Shown piece by piece: positions 23,855 through 30,952 of a DNA stretch of 64,000 bases. This DNA comes from Spirosoma profusum (GTDB taxonomy: Bacteria > Bacteroidota > Bacteroidia > Cytophagales > Spirosomataceae). Made by a program: the position numbers and the translations under genes. The number at the start of each line of letters is the position of its first letter. Within the stretch, counting starts at the first letter, position 1. The DNA is taken from NCBI RefSeq assembly GCF_014699005.1, contig NZ_JACWZY010000007.1, positions 186,001 to 250,000 on the forward strand. The letters are read 5' to 3'. The notes under the pieces are model-generated. The model was given only the letters and a program-made list of their open reading frames with translations. It was not told the origin of the DNA and made no database searches.

Positions 23855-26680
23855 ATGAACGGGCTGAAAATTCTCATGCTTCTCGTCGGTCTGCTGCCCT
23901 CCTTAACCTACGCTCAGGTTAAGGAGGGAGCCGTTTATGTTGTCGATACCAATCGTCAGGTGCACGATCTGGCAGCCAACACGACGCTGTTTATCGACTC
24001 ATTGGGTACAAAAACGGTAGATCAACTGGCTGATAGTCAATTCGACAGACTGTTTCAACGATTTGCAGGACCTCAAAAAACGTTTTCTAAAAAAATCAAT
24101 TACTGGCTCCGTATTCCCATCAAAGCATCGGCTCCAGTGCAGGGCTGGTGGCTGCTGATCAAAACATCACCGAACATCTACGGGTACTATGCCCAGTGGG
24201 AATATATGGATGTTTATTCCGTTGATTCCATTGGGAAGATCTCACTAGTAGGCGTTGGGGGAGTGTTACGTCCACGGTCCCAAAAAACCGCCAAAGTGGG
24301 CGCTGGTCTGTCGGCAGTGCAGTTATCACTACCAGCGGCTAAAACGCAAACGCTTCTAATTCGATTACGAAACGATTTTTCCAATGGGCTTTCGCCACTC
24401 CCCGAACTCCGCAATCCGGTTGTTGGCATCCCCGCAAACCCGTATGTACAGCTCGGCTACGGCCTCAGTGCCATAGCGGCCATCATGAGTTTGCTTTCGT
24501 TCTTCTTCCTGATTTTTATCCGCGAGAAATCGTATTTGTTTTTTGGAATTTATCTGTTTCTGCTGTCCTTTCATTACCTGATTATCGATCCCAGTCTATC
24601 ATTTATTAACACGTTCATTCCTGAACATCCACAACTTGTTTTTTACTTTTTTCATCTGTTTACCACCAGTGACGTTTTCTTTTTTCTCCTGTTTGGTCGA
24701 TACTTTATCAATCTGCCCCAACTGTCGACCCGTGTCGATTTATTTCTGAAATGGCTTATTTGGATATGGGGTGTGGTATCAGTGGCCGAGTTAGTTCTGA
24801 TGATGGTATACAGGGAAGGCGTGCTATTTCCAATCGGCTTTTCGGTTTTATTGATTTTGATACTAGGCTTATTAATTCGGATAGCCTTCTTCAATAGCAT
24901 ATTGGCCCGATTCTACGTGGCTGGTGCTTTGTGGCTGCTCGTGTTTTCGGTAATGGGGTATTGGTGGGAAAACGGATATATCAATCCGGGCTTTAATCCG
25001 TGGCCCGTGGCGCAGGTTGGCCAGATGATTATCTATTTGATTGGCCTGGCTTATAAAATCCGGCTGAATGAACGGGCCCGCGCCGAAGCCGAACGTATTA
25101 AAGAAATCGACGCCATCAAATCGCGCTTTTTCGCTAATATCTCGCACGAGTTCCGAACTCCGCTGACGCTCATTCAGGGGCCGTTAAAAAAACTGGAAGT
25201 AACCACAAAATCGGGCGCTACGTTCCCGACGGACGTAGTAACCCGGCAATTGAAAACCATGCGACGTAATACCGACCGTCTGCTGGAACTGGTCAATCAG
25301 TTGCTCGATTTGTCAAAACTCGATAGCGGAGCCATGCAGCTTCGGATGGTTCGGGGCGATGTGATTCAACTGATAAAAGTCATTGCGGGATCGTTCGATT
25401 CGATGGCCGAACGTAAACGTATACACTACTACGTTACTTACCCCGAAACAACCATGTTAGGCTACCTGGACCGGGATAAACTGGAGAAGATTGTCACGAA
25501 TTTGCTGAGTAACGCCTTCAAATACACACCCGAAGGCGGTACGGTAGCGGTACGTGCCGAGATTGATGAAAAGCGGTTTCGACTATCGATTGAAGATTCG
25601 GGACCGGGTATTGCCCAGAAAGAACTGGAGCAGATTTTCGACCGATTCTACCGCGTCGAAGCCGTTGAAAGTGTTGGGAGTGGCATTGGTCTGGCGCTGG
25701 TAAAAGAATTGATGGATTTATACCGGGGGCAGATCAGCGTCAGCAGCGAACCGGGCCGGGGCAGTCGTTTTAAAATTAGTCTGGCTATAGACGCAGCCTC
25801 TTTTCGTCCCGATGAAATCATGGCCGACGTAGCGCTGAACGCAAATCGGGACGTAGCATCTATCGACCTGTACGATGAAGAGGAAAGTACCGGGGTTGCT
25901 CCAACAATTCCGTCAACACCAAATCTTCCAGTGGCGCTGATTGTTGAAGATAATACCGATTTACGTCAGTTTATTGCCGAAAGTATTGCCGGACACTACG
26001 TAGTACTCGAAGAAAAGTCAGGCACAGAAGGCTGGGAATCAGCGCTTTCATCCATTCCCGACATCATCATCAGCGACGTAATGATGCCAGTCCTGGCCGG
26101 GCCAGAAATGAATGGGTTTCAGTTGACCGAAAAACTCAAGAAAGACGAACGTACCAGCCACATTCCGGTTATTCTGCTAACGGCCAAAGCGGGCCACCAA
26201 CACAAGCTCGAAGGGCTGAAAACCGGCGCCGATGATTACCTCACCAAACCGTTCGACGCATCGGAACTGCTGATACGTATGGAGAACCTGATTGCTCAGC
26301 GACGACTGCTACGTAAGAAATTCGCTGGACAGATAGTATTGAAACCCAGTGACATAACCGCCGAAAGTACGGATGATCGTTTCCTGCAGAAAGTAATGTG
26401 CACGATTGAAAAACACCTGGCCAACGAAGATTTCAACGTAGAGAAACTGGCCGACAGCGTAGCGATGAGCCGCAGTCAGCTCCACCGTAAATTACAGGCG
26501 CTGGTCGATAAATCGCCCAGTGATTTACTACGTCAAACACGACTATTTCGGGCGAAAGAACTGCTCCAGAAAAAAGCGGGTGTCCCCTCCGAAGTGGCGC
26601 ATCAGGTAGGTTTCAGTAGTCACACCTACTTTTCCAGAGCCTTCCGCGATGAGTTCGGCATGAGTCCCAGCGAAGTTTGA
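23855..26680 (+). CDS. Hybrid two-component regulator: 7TM-DISM sensor, kinase, receiver, AraC HTH
   Basis: A 941-residue one-protein signalling system. It has a signal peptide (1-20), a 7TMR-DISM extracellular beta domain (about 40-185) and seven membrane helices (about 195-400). HisKA has the acceptor His431 in ISHEFRTPL. HATPase shows NLLSNAFKYTPEGG, DSGPGI and GSGIGLALVKE. The receiver domain has VEDNTDL and phospho-acceptor Asp741 in ISDVMMPV, and the C-terminal AraC-type HTH (about 840-941) has FNVEKLADSVAMSRSQLHRKLQALV and VGFSSHTYFSRAF. Typical Bacteroides hybrids use a periplasmic propeller; this one uses a 7TM-DISM front end. It probably autoregulates through site B and acts at site A. 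Confidence 0.93.
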   Translation: MNGLKILMLLVGLLPSLTYAQVKEGAVYVVDTNRQVHDLAANTTLFIDSLGTKTVDQLADSQFDRLFQRFAGPQKTFSKKINYWLRIPIKASAPVQGWWLLIKTSPNIYGYYAQWEYMDVYSVDSIGKISLVGVGGVLRPRSQKTAKVGAGLSAVQLSLPAAKTQTLLIRLRNDFSNGLSPLPELRNPVVGIPANPYVQLGYGLSAIAAIMSLLSFFFLIFIREKSYLFFGIYLFLLSFHYLIIDPSLSFINTFIPEHPQLVFYFFHLFTTSDVFFFLLFGRYFINLPQLSTRVDLFLKWLIWIWGVVSVAELVLMMVYREGVLFPIGFSVLLILILGLLIRIAFFNSILARFYVAGALWLLVFSVMGYWWENGYINPGFNPWPVAQVGQMIIYLIGLAYKIRLNERARAEAERIKEIDAIKSRFFANISHEFRTPLTLIQGPLKKLEVTTKSGATFPTDVVTRQLKTMRRNTDRLLELVNQLLDLSKLDSGAMQLRMVRGDVIQLIKVIAGSFDSMAERKRIHYYVTYPETTMLGYLDRDKLEKIVTNLLSNAFKYTPEGGTVAVRAEIDEKRFRLSIEDSGPGIAQKELEQIFDRFYRVEAVESVGSGIGLALVKELMDLYRGQISVSSEPGRGSRFKISLAIDAASFRPDEIMADVALNANRDVASIDLYDEEESTGVAPTIPSTPNLPVALIVEDNTDLRQFIAESIAGHYVVLEEKSGTEGWESALSSIPDIIISDVMMPVLAGPEMNGFQLTEKLKKDERTSHIPVILLTAKAGHQHKLEGLKTGADDYLTKPFDASELLIRMENLIAQRRLLRKKFAGQIVLKPSDITAESTDDRFLQKVMCTIEKHLANEDFNVEKLADSVAMSRSQLHRKLQALVDKSPSDLLRQTRLFRAKELLQKKAGVPSEVAHQVGFSSHTYFSRAFRDEFGMSPSEV

Positions 26681-26744
26681 CTACGTAAGGTGAATTATGG
26701 ATATTTTAAAGAATATATGGTTGATCAATAAGGTATTATAGAAA

Positions 26745-26836
26745 TTTTTGTCATCCTGACGAAGGATGGATCTTGAAGTTTCCTTATTCGAGGGCAAAGA
26801 AACCTTAAGATCCATCCTTCGTCAGGATGACAAAAA
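26745..26836. repeat. Intergenic inverted repeat, GTCATnCTGA family, between convergent genes
   Basis: Arms TTTTTGTCATCCTGACGAAG... and its complement ...CTTCGTCAGGATGACAAAAA extend about 30 bases each around a central loop. It is placed between the stops of the hybrid regulator (plus) and a VOC gene (minus), an ideal bidirectional terminator. Confidence 0.85.
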
Positions 26837-26856
26837 GTAACTACCTATTATTTACA

Positions 26857-27231
26857 TTACGTAGTGATCGGCTGGCAAAAACGTAACGTATTACCATCGG
26901 AATCCGTTACGTAGAACTCGCGTGTTCCCCAACTCTGATCGATTGGTCCCTGATGAACTGGCGAATTTTCTTTACTCGACGTATCGAGTCCGCGCGCAAC
27001 GTAGTACTGAAATAACGCATCGACATCCAGCACGCGAATGTTCGCTACGCTGCCAAATAACGTATCGCTTTCCAGCACAGTCAGTTGTAGTTCGGCCACT
27101 CCGTTGACTAAATCGATCACCCAATCGTTGGCCGTCGCTTGTGGGTATTTGACCGAAAAGTCAAGAATGCGTGTGTAGAACGTAACGGCTTCGGGCATAT
27201 CCCGGCATTTGAACAACGGTATCAGTTTCAT
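26857..27231 (-). CDS. VOC-superfamily (glyoxalase/bleomycin-resistance fold) protein
   Basis: A 124-residue protein with two beta-alpha-beta-beta-beta modules: MKLIPLFKCRDMPEAVTFYTRILDF, NGVAELQLTVLE, then VANIRVLDVDALFQYYVARGL and WGTREFYVTDSDGNTLRFCQP. A His/Glu metal set is not complete in the visible positions, so it may be a binding protein rather than an enzyme. It lies five bases after the membrane-protein gene, probably one transcript. No specific substrate can be named. Confidence 0.85.
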   Translation of the reverse strand: MKLIPLFKCRDMPEAVTFYTRILDFSVKYPQATANDWVIDLVNGVAELQLTVLESDTLFGSVANIRVLDVDALFQYYVARGLDTSSKENSPVHQGPIDQSWGTREFYVTDSDGNTLRFCQPITT

Positions 27232-27236
27232 TGACT

Positions 27237-28073
27237 TTAATCAAACCAGAACGATTTCCAATGGGGCTGTTGCAGTTTATACGTTCTGAAATAACCTCTC
27301 TGCATAGTTAGGTCGGCGGATGATAATATGAGTAAATCCTGGTTATGGCTTGTCATTTCCTGAGCATCGAGCGGGTTGTACATAACGATTTCTTTTACAG
27401 TCAATTCGCTCGAAAACTGTTCGAAATACAAATTATAAGCCTGGCCATATGGTTCATAATAGTACCGTTTTACGCTACGTATGCCAGGCTTATAATCCTC
27501 CCAGACAGAAATCAGCGAGGTCGGATAATGCCCTGTTCTGATGCGGAACCCTTCGATATCGTCAATGAGTTTTTTACTTTGGCTGATGATGTAATTTCTA
27601 CTGAAATCGGTGGCTGGTTTCAGTAAACTAAAGCGGACTAAAAACAGTATAACGGGTATAAAGACCAGATAAAGTGGTACGTAACGGAACGTAGTGTTAC
27701 CATCCAGCTGCTGAATTCGGGCGATTGCTTTTCGTGCAGAATACCCGAACGCAACGAACAGGATAATACCCAGCGAAAGGCTGCCACTGATAAAAGCACC
27801 GGTAGCCGCTCCCAGCGTAACAAAACACGAAATAACCAGCGCAATGAACGCATAGGTTTTGATTTCGTGCGGTTGCTTTCGGCGATTAATACGTTGGGAA
27901 ATCCCCCAAAACAGCCCAACCGGAATGAATAGCAAGCCGACTATTGAGGCTAGCTGAGTCATGACGGAAAGGCTCACGGAAAAACCGTCGTATTCACCAG
28001 GAAAGCAAGGCAAAAAGATGAATAACGCAGCTAATAGAATGATACCAGCAATTCGAACCAGATGCTTATTCAT
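27237..28073 (-). CDS. Hypothetical membrane protein with soluble C-terminal domain
   Basis: A 278-residue protein. About five transmembrane helices lie in the first 165 residues (9-25, 36-60, 70-95, 98-115, 130-150). A hydrophilic C-terminal domain of roughly 115 residues is rich in Tyr and has strands such as YYYEPYGQAYNLYFEQF. I do not recognise a family. It is followed after five bases by a VOC gene and preceded, 15 bases away, by an ankyrin-repeat gene, so the three form an operon. Confidence 0.6.
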   Translation of the reverse strand: MNKHLVRIAGIILLAALFIFLPCFPGEYDGFSVSLSVMTQLASIVGLLFIPVGLFWGISQRINRRKQPHEIKTYAFIALVISCFVTLGAATGAFISGSLSLGIILFVAFGYSARKAIARIQQLDGNTTFRYVPLYLVFIPVILFLVRFSLLKPATDFSRNYIISQSKKLIDDIEGFRIRTGHYPTSLISVWEDYKPGIRSVKRYYYEPYGQAYNLYFEQFSSELTVKEIVMYNPLDAQEMTSHNQDLLILSSADLTMQRGYFRTYKLQQPHWKSFWFD

Positions 28074-28088
28074 TGGGCGAACCGTCTT

Positions 28089-28727
28089 TCAACTCAATAA
28101 TTGACGTAATTCTACATCCTGTTCATTCAGAAACCTAATCGGTAATGTGCCTTCTTTGTTAGGTGTATTTTTATCGGCACCGGCCGCCAGCAACAATCGA
28201 ACACATTCGATTTGATTATGCCGGTTTTCGGGACCACCAAACTTAAAACCATGAACGGCCCAAAGCAGCGGTGTGCTGTCAAACTCAATACAACGTCTGT
28301 TGATTTCAGCGCCCGCTTCAATCAGTCGCTGCACGAGTTTATCCCGCCCCGTCCACGCTGCCCAGTGCAAAGGTATTCCGCCGTAACAGCCCGGATGATT
28401 GATCGCAGCACCTTTTTCGATGTACAAAATGCCTACTTTCTCCGCATGTAGGCTGGCTGCTGCAACCAGTGGCGTGTCTCTATTGTCAACCTGCTCATCC
28501 CCATTGACGTTAGCACCATATTTCAGGAAGATTTTGGCCATCTCTACGGCTTCCTCATCCGAATACGTACCGCTCATCACGCCATCGCAGATTCGGTGCA
28601 GTGGGTGCGCGTTTGCGGTATTTTGGTCATCATAAGGAATCCCTTCGTTGGCGAGTTCCGGGTTTTGCTCGAGCGCTTGCTGGATAGCGCCCAACTCCTT
28701 GTTAGCGATAAGATTACGTAACGTCAT
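28089..28727 (-). CDS. Ankyrin-repeat protein
   Basis: A 212-residue protein when started at the ATG at 28727 (MTLRNLIANKELGAIQ). An in-frame ATG 51 bases upstream would fall across the -7 box described at 28776-28812, so the shorter start is preferred. It has four or five ankyrin units with the usual consensus: EAVEMAKIFLKYGANVNG, DTPLVAAASLHAEKVGILYIEKGAAIN, GGIPLHWAAWTGRDKLVQRLIEAGAEIN, STPLLWAVHGFKFG... and CVRLLLAAGADKNTPNKEG. No signal peptide; probably a cytosolic protein-binding scaffold. First gene of a three-gene operon. Confidence 0.88.
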   Translation of the reverse strand: MTLRNLIANKELGAIQQALEQNPELANEGIPYDDQNTANAHPLHRICDGVMSGTYSDEEAVEMAKIFLKYGANVNGDEQVDNRDTPLVAAASLHAEKVGILYIEKGAAINHPGCYGGIPLHWAAWTGRDKLVQRLIEAGAEINRRCIEFDSTPLLWAVHGFKFGGPENRHNQIECVRLLLAAGADKNTPNKEGTLPIRFLNEQDVELRQLLS

Positions 28728-28775
28728 GATTAGTTGTTGTTTACTGTCAAGCAGCGAGCTTGCCATTAGTAGAAG

Positions 28776-28812
28776 CAATACTACGTCCTATAAAACGTAA
28801 CCTTTTTACGTT
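28776..28812 (-). promoter_or_regulatory. Promoter element of the ankyrin operon, shared with the next VOC gene
   Basis: On the minus strand: AACGTAAAAAGGTTACGT, 11 bases, TAGTATTG. The last part is a near match to the -7 consensus TAnnTTTG. The same 37-base arrangement without gaps lies at 29438-29474. The leader to the ATG at 28727 would be roughly 45 nt. Confidence 0.5.
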
Positions 28813-29055
28813 GTAAATTTTTATATCAGCCAGTCTGTAGACGCCATCCGGCAAAGCTCAAATCCGTATGTAAATCGCCGGATTTTTGAGAAGCTGGATT
28901 TCAGCGATACGTTCCTTTGATACCAACTACATCCAGACTGTTTTGCGAAACGTATTCGCTACGTGCCGATCTTCAACGGGATAAATCTGTTCGTCAATGA
29001 TCAAATTGAGATTCGCCATTTGACTGATTTTCTGCGCTATCCTGGCCATCGTAGC
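28813..29055. other. Gap with a 40-codon reading frame of doubtful status
   Basis: Between the ankyrin operon promoter and the VOC gene at 29056 there is no clear gene. A minus-strand frame from the ATG at 29049 to a TAG at 28927-28929 encodes 40 residues (MARIAQKISQMANLNLIIDE...), and the same frame stays open for 22 more codons after the TAG. It could be a decayed short gene. A weak inverted repeat around AATCCG/CGGATT is present near 28860-28886. Confidence 0.25.
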
Positions 29056-29415
29056 TCATTCATTTGGTTCGCAATCAAGACGATGGCCGAAACTAAGAAG
29101 ATTGCCATCGGGATCTTTGACGTACATTTCCCGAATATTCCAGGATTGGCTCTGTGGCGGTGCTATGATAATTGCGCCTTTAGACACAATGGTTTTATAA
29201 TAGGCATCAACATCATCGACAATCAGGCAAACCCATGATCTGGAATGCCCGTCTGAACTGAAGAAAATTTCAACTCCATCTTTCTCCACGCCACCAAAAG
29301 TAGGTGGAGACTCCCACTCCCATTTTTCGTCAAAGCCCAGAATGTGGGTGTAGTAAGAAAGGCTGCGGCTTATATCTGATACGTAGAGAACAGGCGTCGT
29401 TTTTTCCAGTTTCAT
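29056..29415 (-). CDS. VOC-superfamily (bleomycin-resistance fold) protein
   Basis: A 119-residue protein with the two-module VOC pattern: TTPVLYVSDISRSLSYYTHILGF, GVEKDGVEIFFSSDG, CLIVDDVDAYYKTIVSKGA and IREMYVKDPDGNLLSFGH, the last being the usual C-terminal Asp-Pro-Asp-Gly-Asn turn. It is similar to antibiotic-binding and dioxygenase members alike, so a substrate cannot be assigned. It is preceded by the same promoter element as the ankyrin gene, which suggests shared control. Confidence 0.88.
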   Translation of the reverse strand: MKLEKTTPVLYVSDISRSLSYYTHILGFDEKWEWESPPTFGGVEKDGVEIFFSSDGHSRSWVCLIVDDVDAYYKTIVSKGAIIIAPPQSQSWNIREMYVKDPDGNLLSFGHRLDCEPNE

Positions 29416-29437
29416 AGCTTATGCCGTTTAGTACGCC

Positions 29438-29474
29438 CAATACTAAACGGCTAAGTACATAACCTTTTTACGTT
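29438..29474 (-). promoter_or_regulatory. Promoter element of the VOC gene, twin of the ankyrin-operon element
   Basis: On the minus strand: AACGTAAAAAGGTTATGT, 11 bases, TAGTATTG. It matches the element at 28776-28812 at all but one base in the first block and exactly in the second. The -7-like TAGTATTG ends about 23 bases before the ATG. Confidence 0.5.
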
Positions 29475-29565
29475 CTGGGAAAAAGGTACGTAGCACGCAC
29501 GGTAAACAATCCCTACTACGTACTAAGTACCCAAGTACTACTAGTTTAGCGTATTTTGTGTCAGA

Positions 29566-29643
29566 TTTTTTTGTCATGCTGACGCAGGAAACAGCTTAAT
29601 GCTGGAAACAGTAAGATGCTTCCTGCGTCAGCATGACAAAAAA
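29566..29643. repeat. Intergenic inverted repeat, GTCATnCTGA family
   Basis: Arms TTTTTTTGTCATGCTGACGC and its complement at 29624-29643 enclose inner, partly complementary sequence (CAGCTTAATG / GTAAGATGCT). It lies in the 378-base space between the VOC and cupin genes. The rest of that space holds only the terminator at 29724-29771. Confidence 0.85.
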
Positions 29644-29723
29644 TATTCTAATATATTTTCACCGACCTACTTAACCCCACTACGTCAGATTCACGTATCT
29701 GATTTTACTGTTACGTTAAATCA

Positions 29724-29771
29724 GAAACCCTTACAGTTCCGAAAATTTAGAATCGGAACTGTAAGGGTTTC
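29724..29771 (-). terminator. Perfect 19-bp inverted repeat after the cupin gene
   Basis: Arms at 29724-29742 (GAAACCCTTACAGTTCCGA) and 29753-29771 are exact complements around a 10-base loop. It begins 22 bases after the stop of the cupin gene at 29793, so it probably terminates that transcript. Confidence 0.75.
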
Positions 29772-29792
29772 ACTGGTCGAGAAATGCCACCT

Positions 29793-30284
29793 TTAGATAT
29801 ATACACCAAACTCTTCACCTATCGTTTTGAGCGCCGTAATACGTTCTGGTGAAGGTGGCCCTTGCGGTGCTGGCGGCAACATCATCATATAGGCTGGTTT
29901 TGCCAGGCTTGGGTGAATGAAAAATTGCTCGAAACCAGCGGGTGCAATTGTTAGTACTACTTTTGCCGTAGCTGTCAACACGTTGAAACCATGTGGAATG
30001 TTTTTGGGCATCAGTACGTAGTCGCCGGGTTTAGCCGTAAACTCATGATTGCCGATATTGAACTGGATGGAACCATCGAGCACGTAATACGTCTCGTCTT
30101 CGCGAGTATGGGTATGGGTCGGTGGTTCGATACCGGGCTGAAGCGTCATTTCGAGCTGGGCATAGCGACCGTCGGTCTGCTCACCATCGACTAATACGTT
30201 TACCAGAGCGCAGCCGTACCAAAAAGTGTTTTGTAATGTGTTGGCCTGCCTGGTGACGGGCGACATAATTTGTTGTTCAGTCAT
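29793..30284 (-). CDS. Cupin-domain protein
   Basis: A 163-residue protein using the ATG at 30284 (MTEQQIMSPVTRQ). A longer frame exists, but its first 60 residues are basic and unlike the family, and a good -7 box (TACTTTTG, minus strand, 30348-30355) lies inside that extension. The cupin barrel shows both motifs: PPTHTHTREDETYYVLDGSIQF (His-x-His, Glu) and PGDYVLMPKNIPHGFNV (Gly, Pro, His). It is therefore likely to bind a metal. Single-domain cupins of this kind include dioxygenases, isomerases and sugar-binding proteins; the function is not deducible here. Confidence 0.88.
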   Translation of the reverse strand: MTEQQIMSPVTRQANTLQNTFWYGCALVNVLVDGEQTDGRYAQLEMTLQPGIEPPTHTHTREDETYYVLDGSIQFNIGNHEFTAKPGDYVLMPKNIPHGFNVLTATAKVVLTIAPAGFEQFFIHPSLAKPAYMMMLPPAPQGPPSPERITALKTIGEEFGVYI

Positions 30285-30518
30285 GCGTATTTGTTGGTTA
30301 AAAGAGAAGCGCGCCAACAGCGTTTTCCTAAGTCTGTTGCGACGTAACAAAAGTAGGCCGCTACCGGTCGGGCGAGGAACGTGTATGTCGATGAAACGGA
30401 AAAAGCTGCCCCTGAACTGACGCGAGAATAAATTATAAAAGCCAGGCCAACGTATTGCTGCCACCGATGGTTGATGTAGAGCCTGATCGAACTTTTGGAA
30501 TTAATCCCAAAATGAGTG

Positions 30519-30611
30519 TTTCTGTCATGCTGAGGAACGAAGCATCTTAATGTTTCCTGACGATCTAGTTAGGGAGTTTTAAGATGCTTCGTTCCTCAGC
30601 ATGACAAAAAA
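30519..30611. repeat. Intergenic inverted repeat, GTCATnCTGA family
   Basis: Left arm TCTGTCATGCTGAGGAACGA and right arm TCGTTCCTCAGCATGACA, extended inward through AGCATCTTAA/TTAAGATGCT. The arms are almost identical to those at 15389-15478, 15 kb away, although the loops differ. Confidence 0.85.
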
Positions 30612-30668
30612 AGCTTCTCAACAAAAGTTTAAACAGGTTCGTAATTAAGCCGTTTCGCTAGTCGAGCG

Positions 30669-30917
30669 TTACAGATTGGCTTTGGTATTAATGGCATTCA
30701 TGACCATTTCGATTGCTTTCGCCACAATTTCCGGATTATCATAATGAATCATGTGACCGCTTTGCGGATCAAGAATAAATTTCGAGTTGCCGGATAACGT
30801 AGTAAGTGACTGTAGTTGACTTCCCTTTTCGGTACGTATCGTCTTCCATTGCTCATCGGGCGTTCCCGGCGGTTCGCTAAAGACTGAGGATTTTTGGCGG
30901 TGGTCAGGTAGATTGTT
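30669..30917 (-). pseudogene. Remnant of an alpha/beta hydrolase (C-terminal part only)
   Basis: An open minus-strand frame ends at the TAA at 30669-30671 and encodes about 80 residues with the C-terminal signature of alpha/beta hydrolases. It reads PGTPDEQWKTIRTEKGSQLQ, LTTLSGNSKFILDP, then SGHMIHYDNPEIVAKAI with the catalytic His. No nucleophile Ser elbow, oxyanion loop or start is present upstream; the frame runs straight into the end of the permease gene. The N-terminal two thirds have been lost, so this is read as a truncated pseudogene. Confidence 0.6.
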
Positions 30918-30952
30918 GCAAAAAACGACGTAGCGATATTGCCTGGTTTTCC

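Noticed and set aside
28963..29238. A 91-residue plus-strand frame overlapping the VOC gene
   Set aside because: The antisense VOC gene has clear family motifs; this frame has none.
26857..29415. Reading the VOC proteins as antibiotic-resistance genes
   Set aside because: The VOC fold covers many functions and no resistance-specific residues or neighbours are visible.
29793..30464. Longer start for the cupin protein at 30464
   Set aside because: The extra 60 residues are basic and unlike cupins, and a -7 box lies within them.
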